A program made the position numbers and the translations under genes. From assembly GCA_023415035.1 (NCBI GenBank), contig JAEZLX010000045.1, positions 1-30,257 of the forward strand: a stretch of 30,257 nt of DNA, in the 5' to 3' direction. Shown here in pieces: positions 1 through 7,223 of this stretch. Source of the stretch: Pseudomonadota bacterium. Lineage in GTDB: Bacteria; Pseudomonadota; Gammaproteobacteria; Burkholderiales; Burkholderiaceae_C. Position 1 is the first letter of the stretch. Every line of letters starts with the position of its first letter. The notes below the pieces were generated by a model. That model saw only the letters and a list, made by a program, of their open reading frames with translations. It did no database searches and had not been told where the DNA came from.

Positions 1-693
1 GTGCTGCACCTGGCGCCGCCGCCCTCGCAAGGCCTGCCGGACTGGCGGCAGGACCCGCGCACCCGTGCGCTGGTACGTGCGCTGGCGCGGCGCACCGCGC
101 CGGCGACCTTCGTTTACGGCTCGACCAGCGGGGTCTATGGCGACCGCCAGGGGGCCTGGGTCGATGAGGCCTCGCCCCTGAGCCCGCAGACGCCGCGTGC
201 CTGGCGCCGGGCCGATGCCGAGTCGCAGGTGCACTGGTACGGCCGGCGCCAGGGTGTGCGCACGACGGTGTTGCGCATCCCGGGCATCTATGCGCCCGAC
301 CGGCCCGGTGGCACGCCGCGCGAGCGCCTGCTGCGCGGCACGCCCGCGCTGCGTCCCGAGGACGATGTCTACACCAGCCACATCCATGCCGACGACCTGG
401 CGCGGGCCTGCGCTCGGGCCCTGTGGCTGGCGCGGCCCCAGCGCAGCCTGCACGTGACCGACGACAGCCAGTTGCGCATGGGCGAGTACTTCGACCTCGC
501 GGCCGACCTGTATGGCCTGCCACGGCCGCCGCGGGTGGCACGCGATGTCGCGCAGTCGGCGCTGCCGCTGTCGCTGTTGAGCTTCATGGGCGAGTCGCGC
601 CGCCTGCGCAACGACCGGATGAAGCGCGAGCTGCGCCTGCGCCTGCGCTATCCCCAGGTGGCCGATGGATTGCGCGGCCCGCAGGCACAATAG
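1..693 (+). CDS. Atypical SDR / NAD-dependent epimerase-like protein, 5' end missing
   Basis: The reading frame is open from the first base, so the N-terminal NAD-binding Rossmann half lies outside the window and the GTG at position 1 is probably internal. What remains (230 residues) matches the C-terminal part of extended/atypical short-chain dehydrogenases of the YeeZ/nucleoside-diphosphate-sugar epimerase type. It has a catalytic-Ser strand (YGSTSGVYGD, about residues 39-48), a conserved LRIPGIYAP segment (about 91-99) and a THIHADDLARA-like loop. The usual YxxxK pair is not seen: the stretch where it is expected reads WRRADAE, as in atypical SDRs. The stop codon overlaps the region just before the muramidase gene (8 bases to its ATG), so the two are probably cotranscribed. 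The substrate cannot be told from the sequence. Confidence 0.75.
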   Translation: MLHLAPPPSQGLPDWRQDPRTRALVRALARRTAPATFVYGSTSGVYGDRQGAWVDEASPLSPQTPRAWRRADAESQVHWYGRRQGVRTTVLRIPGIYAPDRPGGTPRERLLRGTPALRPEDDVYTSHIHADDLARACARALWLARPQRSLHVTDDSQLRMGEYFDLAADLYGLPRPPRVARDVAQSALPLSLLSFMGESRRLRNDRMKRELRLRLRYPQVADGLRGPQAQ

Positions 694-700
694 ACCGGCC

Positions 701-1363
701 ATGTCGCCGCGCCTGCCGCCTCCTCACCGCCGTGTCACGGCCACCGCCCTGCTGGCGTGGGCGGCCCTGCCGCTGGGGGTGGTGGTGCTGGCTCTGGCGG
801 CGCTGTGGTGGTGGCGACCGTCGCTGTTGCTGCCGGGCACGCGCGCCCTGGAGATGGAAGGGGGCGATCCGTACCTGCGGGCGCTGATGCGCACGATCTC
901 GGCCAGTGAGTCGAACGTGCGGCGGCCCTACCATGTGCTGCACGGCGGCGGGTACGTGCAATCGCTGGCGCAGCACCCGAACCGCTGCGAGGCCATCGGC
1001 GCCGGCCCCAACCGGGGCAACTGCTCGACCGCGGCCGGGCGCTACCAGCTGCTGTACGGCACCTGGCTGGAGCTGGCTGCCAAGCACCACCCTAACCGCA
1101 CCGAGGACCCGCTGGACGCCACCCAGCTCAGCTTCGAGCCTGTCTACCAGGACCTGGTCGTCTACGGTTGGCTGGCCGACTCTCGCGCCTGGGGCATGGA
1201 CCTGTCGCTGCAGCTGCGCCAGGGCCGCGTGCAGCCTGTGCTCAAGCGCCTGTCGGGCACCTGGACCAGCCTGGGCTACGGCATCGAGAGCAACCGCATG
1301 TCGAGCGAGCTGCCACGCCTGTACGAGCACCTGCTGCGCGAGGAGCTGGCGCGGGAGGGGTAG
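701..1363 (+). CDS. Membrane-anchored lambda-R-type muramidase (GH104-like lysozyme)
   Basis: This 220-residue protein has one N-terminal membrane segment (about residues 14-37) and a domain resembling the phage lambda R transglycosylase/muramidase, which cleaves peptidoglycan. The likely catalytic Glu is E70 in ISASES. It is followed by YHVLHGG, a DHP-like QHP motif, the STAAGRYQLL signature (109-118) and a C-terminal TWTSLGYG, all in the order seen in the lambda enzyme. The membrane anchor implies that it acts in the periplasm on the cell's own wall rather than as a phage endolysin, and no phage genes surround it. ATG 701 was chosen over ATG 665 because it lies just after the upstream stop and avoids a 29-base overlap. 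A remodelling or turnover role is inference. Confidence 0.8.
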   Translation: MSPRLPPPHRRVTATALLAWAALPLGVVVLALAALWWWRPSLLLPGTRALEMEGGDPYLRALMRTISASESNVRRPYHVLHGGGYVQSLAQHPNRCEAIGAGPNRGNCSTAAGRYQLLYGTWLELAAKHHPNRTEDPLDATQLSFEPVYQDLVVYGWLADSRAWGMDLSLQLRQGRVQPVLKRLSGTWTSLGYGIESNRMSSELPRLYEHLLREELAREG

Positions 1364-1429
1364 CGAGCGGCCCGTCGGCGTGCCGGCCCGCCCGCCCAGG
1401 GACGGCGGCTGCCGCCCGCTGCCGCACGC

Positions 1430-2401
1430 CTAGGCACGGGTACCCGCGGGCCTGGGCCTGGAGACGACCTCATCGACCGTGCGCAGGATGTCGTCGAACG
1501 CTCGGCCTGCCGATGGCGCGTAGTGGATCATGGCCAGGAATCCGTGTGGTAGGCCGGCGTAGCGCCGGACCTGGGTGGGCACGTGGGCCGCGACCAGTCG
1601 CTGGGCGTACGCCTCTCCTTCGTCGCGCAGGGGGTCGAGGCCCGCGCTCAGGATGAAGGCCTGCGGCGACGCGGCCAGGTCGGAGGCCCGCAAGGGGCTG
1701 GCCAAGGGGTTGCGCCGGGCGTCGGCGTCCGGCAGGTACTGGTCCCAGAACCAAATCATGTCGCGCCGCGTGAGCAGGAAGCCCTCGGCGAATTCGTGAT
1801 AGCTGCCCGTGTCGAAATCGCAGTCCGTCACGGGATAGGCCAGGACCTGCAGGTCGACGCGCACGGGCGGCGCGGCCTCGTTGTGCAGGCGCGCGGCCAC
1901 GGTGGCCAGATTGCCGCCGGCGCTATCGCCCATCACGATCAGGGCCGCGACGGGGCCACCCAGGCGGGCCGGTGCGTGGCTGGCGGCCCATTCGATGGCG
2001 GCCAGGGCATCGTCTAATGGCTTGGGGAAGCGGTGCTCCGGTGCCAGGCGGTAGTCCACCGAAAGGACGGCGCACCCACTGCGCTGCGCCAGGGTGGCGG
2101 CGAACGGGTGGTACGCGTCCACCGTGCCGACCACCCATCCGCCACCATGGAAATAGACGATCAGGCCGCGGGGATTCGGAGATGGGACGTAGAGGCGTAC
2201 GCGAAGGTCGTGGCCGTCCGAGGAGGGGATGTGGAAGTCCTCGACGCGTGCCACGGCGGGCGAGGTACCGAAGAACAGGTCCATGAGCATGGGCCGGCTG
2301 CGTGCCTCCTCGGGCGTGCATTGCCAGAAGGGTGCGCGATGGGCGTTTCGGGACTTGTCGAGCAGGGTGGCGATTTCGGGTTCCAGGTCGTCTTGTGGCA
2401 T
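1430..2401 (-). CDS. Alpha/beta hydrolase of the hormone-sensitive-lipase family (esterase/lactonase)
   Basis: A 323-residue cytosolic esterase. Seen in the sequence: the oxyanion-hole motif HGGGW (85-89), the nucleophile elbow GDSAGGN (Ser160), Asp256 in LDPLRDEG and His286 in GLPHGF, forming a complete catalytic triad of the family IV (HSL) type. The ATG at 2401 gives a normal HSL N-terminus; upstream in-frame starts would add 50 Pro/Ala-rich residues with no counterpart in the family. The gene lies 164 bases after the TRAP binding-protein gene and downstream of the BVMO on the same strand. Esterases of this kind commonly open the ester or lactone that a BVMO makes, so hydrolysis of the BVMO product is the inferred role. 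The natural substrate is unknown. Confidence 0.88.
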   Translation of the reverse strand: MPQDDLEPEIATLLDKSRNAHRAPFWQCTPEEARSRPMLMDLFFGTSPAVARVEDFHIPSSDGHDLRVRLYVPSPNPRGLIVYFHGGGWVVGTVDAYHPFAATLAQRSGCAVLSVDYRLAPEHRFPKPLDDALAAIEWAASHAPARLGGPVAALIVMGDSAGGNLATVAARLHNEAAPPVRVDLQVLAYPVTDCDFDTGSYHEFAEGFLLTRRDMIWFWDQYLPDADARRNPLASPLRASDLAASPQAFILSAGLDPLRDEGEAYAQRLVAAHVPTQVRRYAGLPHGFLAMIHYAPSAGRAFDDILRTVDEVVSRPRPAGTRA

Positions 2402-2565
2402 GGTTCGTCTCGGTGGCTGAGGTGGAGGTCCGCTCGCGGCGAGGCCGCCCGCCTCGACCGGGTCGGCCGGGTGGGCGTACGAGGGGGCGTGGCGCCGAGG
2501 GGCGCTGGCCGCGCCCCAGAGGGAAAGCAGGGCCATCACGTTCCCTGCCACGAGGGGCCTTGGCG

Positions 2566-3609
2566 TCAGGCCTTGGGCCGGTAGCGCTGGATCAGCTCGC
2601 GGGCTTGGCTCAACAGCTTCTGTCCGTCGAAGCCCTTGGCGGTCACATCCCGGACCCAGTCGGTGGTGATGGATTCGGTGAGCTTGATGAATTCCTCGGT
2701 CTCTGCCTTGCCCACGACGTGCACCTGGTTCCCTCGATCGATGACGGACTGGCGCACCTTGGGATCGGCTTGTGCGATGAGACGCCCGTACATGGCCGAC
2801 ACGTCGGCGCCGGCGTTGTCGTCAATGACCTTGCGCAGGTCCGCCGGCAGGCTCTCGTAGCGCGCGCGGTTCATCGTCAGAAACTGGATGCTGTTGTTGA
2901 AGCCGGGCATGCCCTGGGGGAACTCGGTGTGGAACCGGGTCATCTCGTCGAGCTTGGCGGACGGGACGGTATCCCAGGGGATGATGGCGCCGTCGATCAC
3001 GCCCTTGGACAGCGCATCGGGAATGGACGGCAGGGGCATGCCCACGGGAATGGCGCCGACGTTTTGCAGGAATTCGGTGGCACGGCGGGACGGGCCGCGG
3101 ATCTTCATGCCCTTGAGGTCCGCGGCACGGGTGATGGCCTTGTTCTTCATGTGCAGGATGTTCAGGCCGTGGGTGTGGCAGGCCAGCAGCTTGACGTCGC
3201 GAAACTCGTCGGCGGCATTCGCGCTCACGTACTCCCAGGCTGCACGGGAGGCGCCCTCGCCGTCGTAGGTGAAGAAGGGCAGTTCGAAGACCTCCGTGCG
3301 CAGGAAGCGCCCGGGCGTGTAGCCGGCGAGGGACCAGACCACATCGGCCACGCCGTCCTTCGACTGGTCGTAGAGCTGCGCCGGCGCACCGCCCATCTGC
3401 ATGGCCGCATAGCCCTGGAACCGGATCCGTCCCTTGGATTCGGCTTCGATCTTGTGCATCCAGGGGGTGATGACATTGCTATAGACGTTGGAGGTCGCCG
3501 GCACGAAGGTGTGGAACCGGAGCGTGATGGGGTTCTCCGCCGAGATCGGTCGCACGATGGCGGGGGCCGCCAGCAGGCCAACGGATTTGAGAAGGGTTCT
3601 TCGGTCCAT
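2566..3609 (-). CDS. TRAP-type transporter solute-binding protein (DctP family), no permease nearby
   Basis: A 347-residue periplasmic binding protein of the DctP/TRAP family. The N-terminus MDRRTLLKS followed by a hydrophobic stretch and PISA/EN looks like a twin-arginine (Tat) signal with cleavage near residue 25. The mature part shows family traits: a GAPAQLYDQ segment, the conserved LKGMKIRGPSRRATEFLQNVG block (the Arg that ligates carboxylates is expected here) and a long C-terminal helix. A clean Shine-Dalgarno, AAGGAG, precedes the ATG. It lies 52 bases after the BVMO gene and is probably in its operon. No DctQ or DctM membrane subunit occurs in the window, so it must use a permease encoded elsewhere. 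An acid substrate or product of the BVMO route is a reasonable guess for its ligand. Confidence 0.9.
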   Translation of the reverse strand: MDRRTLLKSVGLLAAPAIVRPISAENPITLRFHTFVPATSNVYSNVITPWMHKIEAESKGRIRFQGYAAMQMGGAPAQLYDQSKDGVADVVWSLAGYTPGRFLRTEVFELPFFTYDGEGASRAAWEYVSANAADEFRDVKLLACHTHGLNILHMKNKAITRAADLKGMKIRGPSRRATEFLQNVGAIPVGMPLPSIPDALSKGVIDGAIIPWDTVPSAKLDEMTRFHTEFPQGMPGFNNSIQFLTMNRARYESLPADLRKVIDDNAGADVSAMYGRLIAQADPKVRQSVIDRGNQVHVVGKAETEEFIKLTESITTDWVRDVTAKGFDGQKLLSQARELIQRYRPKA

Positions 3610-3661
3610 GTGGTTGTCTCCTTTTGGTTGGGTGGTGGGGTGGAATCGATTCCCTTTCCGC

Positions 3662-5257
3662 TCAGGCGATTTCGAAGCCCTCGTAGTCGTGGGCCGCGAC
3701 GTCCTCGATGATCCGGCGGTAGACGGGCACGCCCGTCACGAAGGCCATGAACACCCGTGGCTTGCCTTCGATGTTGGCGCCCATGTACCAGCTCTTGGCC
3801 CGGGGGTAGAGCGTCCTGTTGGCCTCGTCGGCGCATCGCTGCACCCAGGCGTCTTCCGCGTCCTGCCGTGCGACCACGCGCTGGGCGTTGCGCCGTGTGA
3901 CGGTGTCGATGAGCTGCATGATCCAGTCCACGTGCATCTCGATCGTGTGCACCATGTTGCTTAGCACCGAGGGGCTGCCCGGGCCGGCGATGATGAACAT
4001 GTTGGGGAAGCCGGCGATGCCGATGCCCAGGTACGAGCGCGGACCGTGCTCCCACTTGTCGCGCAGGACGACGCCACCTTCGCCGCGAAGGTCGATGTTC
4101 ATGAGCGCCCCCGTCATGGCGTCAAAGCCGGTGGCGAACACGATGGCGTCGCACGCGATCTCCCCGCTGGCGAGGCGTACCCCCCGCGGCGTCACCTCCT
4201 GAATCGGGTCGGCGGAGATGTCGACGATGTCCACGTGCGGCAGGTTGAAGGTCTCGTAGTAGTTCGAATCCACGCACAGGCGCTTGGTGCCGAAGGGCAG
4301 GTCGTCCTTGGGGCAGAGGATGTCGGCCTTGCGCGGGTCCTTGACGATCTGACGGATCTTGCGGCGTGCGAAGTCGGCCACGAGGCGATTGGTCTCGGGG
4401 TTGGACATCTGGTCCGCGAGGGCGCGCAGCATGCGAAAGCCGCCGCCTGCGCCGCGCCAGCGGTACTCCAGTTCCGCCATGCGCTCCTCGTCGGTCATCT
4501 CGGCTGCCGTCTTCGTGTTGGCGTTGAGGAACTGGCCAGTGATGGCCTCGCGGCCCAGTGCGCGTCGCTCGGGATAGCGCGCCTTGGCGGCCCGCAGGGC
4601 CTCGGGCGTGAAGGGAACGTTGTGCGCCGGCACACTGAAGTTGGCCGTGCGCTGCAACACGATAAGCTCCTTGGCCTGGGCGGCGATCTCGGGCGTCATC
4701 TGCACGCCGCTGGAGCCCGTGCCGATCAGGACCACCTTCTGGCCGCTGAAGTCGACGCCTTCCGTGGGCCAGCGTGCGCTGTGGTACCAACGGCCCTGGA
4801 AGCTGTCGAGGCCCTTGAACCGGGGTTGCTGCGGGATCGACAGGCAACCGGTGGCCATGATGAGCCAGGTGGCTTCGTAGGTCTGGCCGTCGGCCGTGCG
4901 TACCCTCCACACCGCGTTGGCCTCGTCGTAGTGGGCCGAGCTCACCCGCGCTTTGAGCACGATGTCGCGGCGCAGGTCGAAGCGGTCGACGACGTGGTTG
5001 ATGTAACGCAGGATCTCGGGCTGCGTCGCGTAGCGCTCGCTCCACTCCCATTCCTCTTCCAGCTCGCGGCTGAAGGAGTACGAGTAGTCGAGGCTTTCCA
5101 CGTCGCAGCGCGCGCCGGGGTAGCGGTTCCAGAACCAGGTTCCGCCCACCCCGTCACCAGCCTCCAATACCTTCACGCTCATGCCCGCCTTGCGGGCCTT
5201 GTACAGCTGGTAGATGCCGGCAAAGCCAGCACCGACCACCACCATGTCCAACTTCAT
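3662..5257 (-). CDS. Baeyer-Villiger monooxygenase (FAD/NADPH-dependent)
   Basis: A 531-residue class B flavoprotein monooxygenase that inserts one oxygen atom next to a ketone carbonyl, giving an ester or lactone. Seen: FAD Rossmann motif GAGFAG (9-14); the GGTWFWNRYPGARCD block (38-52); the type I BVMO fingerprint FxGxxxHxxxWP, complete, at residues 153-164; the NADPH Rossmann motif GTGSSG (179-184); a later KRLCVDSNYYETFN segment that should carry the active-site Arg; and FATGFD. ATG 5257 was chosen because GGAG lies 8 bases upstream. A TTG at 5296 is also in frame, but it falls inside an operator palindrome. Neighbours (esterase, SDR dehydrogenase, MarR regulator) fit a ketone-degradation pathway. 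Whether the substrate is cyclic, linear, aromatic or steroidal cannot be judged here. Confidence 0.94.
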   Translation of the reverse strand: MKLDMVVVGAGFAGIYQLYKARKAGMSVKVLEAGDGVGGTWFWNRYPGARCDVESLDYSYSFSRELEEEWEWSERYATQPEILRYINHVVDRFDLRRDIVLKARVSSAHYDEANAVWRVRTADGQTYEATWLIMATGCLSIPQQPRFKGLDSFQGRWYHSARWPTEGVDFSGQKVVLIGTGSSGVQMTPEIAAQAKELIVLQRTANFSVPAHNVPFTPEALRAAKARYPERRALGREAITGQFLNANTKTAAEMTDEERMAELEYRWRGAGGGFRMLRALADQMSNPETNRLVADFARRKIRQIVKDPRKADILCPKDDLPFGTKRLCVDSNYYETFNLPHVDIVDISADPIQEVTPRGVRLASGEIACDAIVFATGFDAMTGALMNIDLRGEGGVVLRDKWEHGPRSYLGIGIAGFPNMFIIAGPGSPSVLSNMVHTIEMHVDWIMQLIDTVTRRNAQRVVARQDAEDAWVQRCADEANRTLYPRAKSWYMGANIEGKPRVFMAFVTGVPVYRRIIEDVAAHDYEGFEIA

Positions 5258-5283
5258 GCCGATGTCTCCGTGTGTCTGAATAG

Positions 5284-5297
5284 GTTGACTTGTCAAT
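5284..5297. promoter_or_regulatory. Operator O1 (BVMO-proximal palindrome)
   Basis: GTTGAC-TT-GTCAAT matches the consensus GTTGAC-N2-GTCAAC at 11 of 12 arm positions. It sits 26 bases upstream of the BVMO start codon, so a protein bound here would cover the promoter or leader of the minus-strand operon. The two-base spacer sets it apart from FNR/Crp sites, which use longer spacers. The likely binder is the MarR protein encoded at 6421 (inference). Confidence 0.65.
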
Positions 5298-5321
5298 AAT
5301 CAATGCGTATCGTGTGCGTGT

Positions 5322-5339
5322 AGGTTGACAGGTCAACCT
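5322..5339. promoter_or_regulatory. Operator O2 (perfect 8-bp-arm palindrome) with overlapping -35
   Basis: AGGTTGAC-AG-GTCAACCT is the best copy in the region, with perfect 8-base arms. Its centre is 40 bases from that of O1. The left arm contains TTGACA (5325-5330), a perfect sigma-70 -35 hexamer. It is followed after 17 bases by TTTCAT (5348-5353), a 4/6 match to -10, reading toward the SDR gene. Binding here could block that promoter. Confidence 0.65.
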
Positions 5340-5346
5340 GACTCGA

Positions 5347-5583
5347 GTTTCATTCATTTAGGTTGATTAGTCAACACCCAAGGGGCGCAGGAGGTGATGC
5401 TGCGGATGTGGTGATCGACCTATGGGTTTCATTCATTTAGGTTGATTAGTCAACACCGAAGGAGCGTAAGAGGAGGTACTACGGGTGTGGCGGTCGATCT
5501 ATGGGTTTCAATCATTTAGGTTGATGAGTCGACCCCGAAGGGGGTAAGCGGTGGCGCTGTGGGTGTGGCGATCGGACGATGGG
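5347..5583. repeat. Three 79-bp imperfect tandem repeats, each with one operator (O3-O5)
   Basis: Units start at 5347, 5426 and 5505, exactly 79 bases apart. Each opens with GTTTCA(T/A)TCATTTAGGTTG and carries an operator: O3 at 5362-5375 and O4 at 5441-5454 (both GTTGAT-TA-GTCAAC), and O5 at 5520-5533 (GTTGAT-GA-GTCGAC). Units 1 and 2 are identical over the first 32 bases. The distal half is less conserved, but a GTGTGG(C/T)G(A/G)TCG...ATGGG tail recurs. A fourth unit is not recognisable beyond 5583. The array has no plausible coding content. It separates the divergent BVMO and SDR genes and probably arose by tandem duplication of an operator segment. Confidence 0.85.
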
Positions 5584-5625
5584 AAAGGGGTCGCGGGCAC
5601 GAGGGGTAAGGCGTTGCCTACGAAA

Positions 5626-5639
5626 GTTGAGATGTCAAC
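5626..5639. promoter_or_regulatory. Operator O6 (touching the SDR start codon)
   Basis: GTTGAG-AT-GTCAAC ends directly before the first possible ATG (5640) of the SDR gene, 106 bases from O5 centre to centre. A repressor here would block either transcription or ribosome access for the SDR-marR transcript. The position mirrors O1 on the other side of the intergenic region. Confidence 0.6.
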
Positions 5640-6392
5640 ATGATGGAAAATGGCGGCATGGACGTTGCTGATCTGGAGGACCGGCGGGTGCTGGTGACGG
5701 GAGGGGCGGGCGGCATAGGACTGGCCTGCGCCCGGCATTTCCTGCGGCGTGGCGCGCACGTGACCCTGGTGGACGTGGATGGCGCGCGGCTGGACGAGGC
5801 CCGTGCCGGCCTGGCCAGCGACCGGGTCGCGGTGGTGTGTTCCGACCTGGGCGACGCGGATGCGTGCGAGCGCGCAGTGGCCGCCGCCGGCGGCTCGCTG
5901 TACGCGCTCGTGCACATGGCGGGCCTGTTCGAGCACGACCCCCTGGATCCCCGGGACCGCTCGGTTTGGCAGCGCGCGATCGCGAGCAACCTGGCCAGCG
6001 CGTATGGCATGGTGCTGGCTTTCCGGGAGGCACGCGACCGGCGGGGGCTCTCGCGTGTGGTGCTCTGCAGCTCGCGAGCCTTCCAGCGCGGGACGCCGGG
6101 CCGGGCGGCCTATGCGGCGGCCAAGGGGGGCATCGTGGGGTTGGTGCGCGCCTTTTCGCGTGACCTGGCGCCGCAGACCTGCGTCAATGCCGTCTCACCG
6201 GGGTTGATCCGCACGCGCATGACGGCGGAGCTGGTTGCCACCTGGGGTGGGCAACGCCTGGCGGAGATCCCGCTAGGGCGCTTTGGCGAGCCCGACGATG
6301 TCGCTGGCGTCGTCGGCTTCCTGTGCAGCGACGCGGCCAACTATGTCACGGGCCAGGTCATCACGGTCGACGGGGGTGTTATAAATGGATAG
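5640..6392 (+). CDS. Classical short-chain dehydrogenase/reductase (FabG-like alcohol dehydrogenase)
   Basis: A 250-residue NAD(P)-dependent oxidoreductase. Seen: the TGGAGGIG cofactor motif (20-27); an acidic D45 at the end of beta-2, which suggests NAD(H) preference; Asn117 in NLAS; Ser144/145; Tyr158 and Lys162 in YAAAK; and a GRFGEPDDVAG...YVTGQVITVDGG ending typical of classical SDRs. It diverges from the BVMO gene across the operator array and is followed after 28 bases by the marR gene, so these two probably form an operon. Oxidation of an alcohol to the ketone used by the BVMO is the inferred role; a plain 3-oxoacyl reductase is the alternative. The start is uncertain between ATG 5640, 5643 and 5658. 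None has a strong Shine-Dalgarno, and the last has GGAAAA upstream. Confidence 0.9.
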   Translation: MMENGGMDVADLEDRRVLVTGGAGGIGLACARHFLRRGAHVTLVDVDGARLDEARAGLASDRVAVVCSDLGDADACERAVAAAGGSLYALVHMAGLFEHDPLDPRDRSVWQRAIASNLASAYGMVLAFREARDRRGLSRVVLCSSRAFQRGTPGRAAYAAAKGGIVGLVRAFSRDLAPQTCVNAVSPGLIRTRMTAELVATWGGQRLAEIPLGRFGEPDDVAGVVGFLCSDAANYVTGQVITVDGGVING

Positions 6393-6420
6393 AACGTTTT
6401 GCTGAAGTCCGGCACGCGCT

Positions 6421-6864
6421 ATGCAGCTTGATCTCGATCGCTATGTCCCAGGGCTGCTGCTCTGGTTGTCGAACAAGGTTTCCGCGAGTGCGTCGGCGTT
6501 TTATCGGGACAAGTTCGGCGTCAGCGTCACGGAGTGGCGCGTGCTGTCGTATTTCAAGATCTATCCGTGGTCGACGGCGAGCAAGGCATGTGAACTGATG
6601 GGATTGGACAAGGCCGCGGTGAGCCGGGCCATCGCCTCGCTGGTGGCCCAGGGCTGTCTGCGGTCTCGCCCCCAGGGATTGCGCAAGGTCGAATACCAGG
6701 TCACGGCCAAGGGCAACAAGCTGCACGACGCCATCTACCACTATGCCATCGCGCGCGAGCAAGCCCTGTTGCGCGGCCTCAGCCCGGCCGAGCGCGAATC
6801 CCTGATCGTGCTGCTGAAGAAGATGCTGGCTAACCTCGACGAGGTGCAGCGCGTCGGGCGCTAG
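6421..6864 (+). CDS. MarR-family transcriptional regulator
   Basis: A 147-residue winged-helix regulator. The central part VTEWRVLSYF...ASKACELMGLDKAAVSRAIASLVAQGCL (about residues 36-78) gives the helix-turn-helix with its recognition helix. It is followed by a wing (RSRPQGLRKVEYQVTAKG) and a C-terminal dimerisation helix pair. MarR dimers bind palindromes of the size seen upstream of the SDR gene, usually repress, and are released by a phenolic or pathway ligand. The position as second gene of the SDR transcript implies autoregulation. I infer that it controls both divergent operons through O1-O6. It is the only regulator in the cluster. Confidence 0.92.
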   Translation: MQLDLDRYVPGLLLWLSNKVSASASAFYRDKFGVSVTEWRVLSYFKIYPWSTASKACELMGLDKAAVSRAIASLVAQGCLRSRPQGLRKVEYQVTAKGNKLHDAIYHYAIAREQALLRGLSPAERESLIVLLKKMLANLDEVQRVGR

Positions 6865-6899
6865 CCATGTGCTTGCCGGCGACGGCGCGATGCCGGTGC

Positions 6900-6919
6900 C
6901 GCAGGCATGCGTGCCTGCG
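6900..6919 (+). terminator. Hairpin after marR (terminator candidate, no U-tract)
   Basis: CGCAGGCA-TGCG-TGCCTGCG forms a perfect 8-bp GC-rich stem with a 4-base loop, 36 bases past the marR stop. No run of T follows, so it is only a weak intrinsic-terminator candidate. The rest of 6865-7101 shows no coding sequence I can support. Confidence 0.35.
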
Positions 6920-7101
6920 TGGGGCTGCCAGCGCGGTGCAAACCCCTGCCTGGCCCTGGCGATGTCCCCCGGAGGGAGGGCCGTGCCGCCCGACCGCCCG
7001 CGGATGGTGTGGCCTCCTGCGCTCGAAAACGCCCGCCAGCCACCCCCACAACGCCATGGGGCACACGTGGCCGCGCATGGGAGACGTTACCATCGTTGCT
7101 A

Positions 7102-7187
7102 TGGTGCCCAGGGTCGGACTCGAACCGACACGCCTCGCGGCGAGGGATTTTGAATCCCTTGCGTCTACCGATTTCGCCACCTGGGCA
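7102..7187 (-). tRNA. tRNA-Leu, anticodon CAA
   Basis: An 86-base gene with encoded CCA (7102-7104). The acceptor stem TGCCCAG/CTGGGCA pairs over 7 bp. The anticodon stem AGGGA/TCCCT encloses the loop TTCAAAA with CAA in positions 34-36, reading UUG Leu codons. The long variable arm and the GGTTCGAGTCC T-arm are typical of class II tRNA-Leu. The 3' end faces the BVMO cluster. The 5' end is only 36 bases from the cysM start on the other strand, so the two divergent genes must have interleaved promoters, or cysM's promoter must lie within the tRNA gene. Confidence 0.96.
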
Positions 7188-7223
7188 GGCAGGAAAGCGC
7201 CAAATTATGGCACAGTGACGAGC

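Noticed and set aside
701..1363. Muramidase considered as a prophage remnant
   Set aside because: It has an N-terminal membrane anchor and no holin, spanin or other phage gene nearby; it fits a chromosomal cell-wall enzyme.
2302..3711. Long plus-strand reading frame of 469 codons antisense to the hydrolase and TRAP genes
   Set aside because: It has no family motifs, is rich in Gly/Arg/Val as expected for antisense shadows in G+C-rich DNA, and crosses two well-supported minus-strand genes and their leader.
4046..5299. Plus-strand 417-codon frame antisense to the BVMO gene
   Set aside because: A codon shadow of the BVMO; the minus-strand frame carries a complete BVMO fingerprint.
5347..5583. 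79-bp repeats considered as a CRISPR array
   Set aside because: The whole 79-bp unit is repeated, including the parts that would be spacers; only three units exist, and no cas genes adjoin. The operator palindromes explain it better.
6867..7223. Upstream extension of the cysM frame
   Set aside because: It would read through the tRNA-Leu gene, and the residues do not match the family; ATG 7224 gives the normal CysM start.
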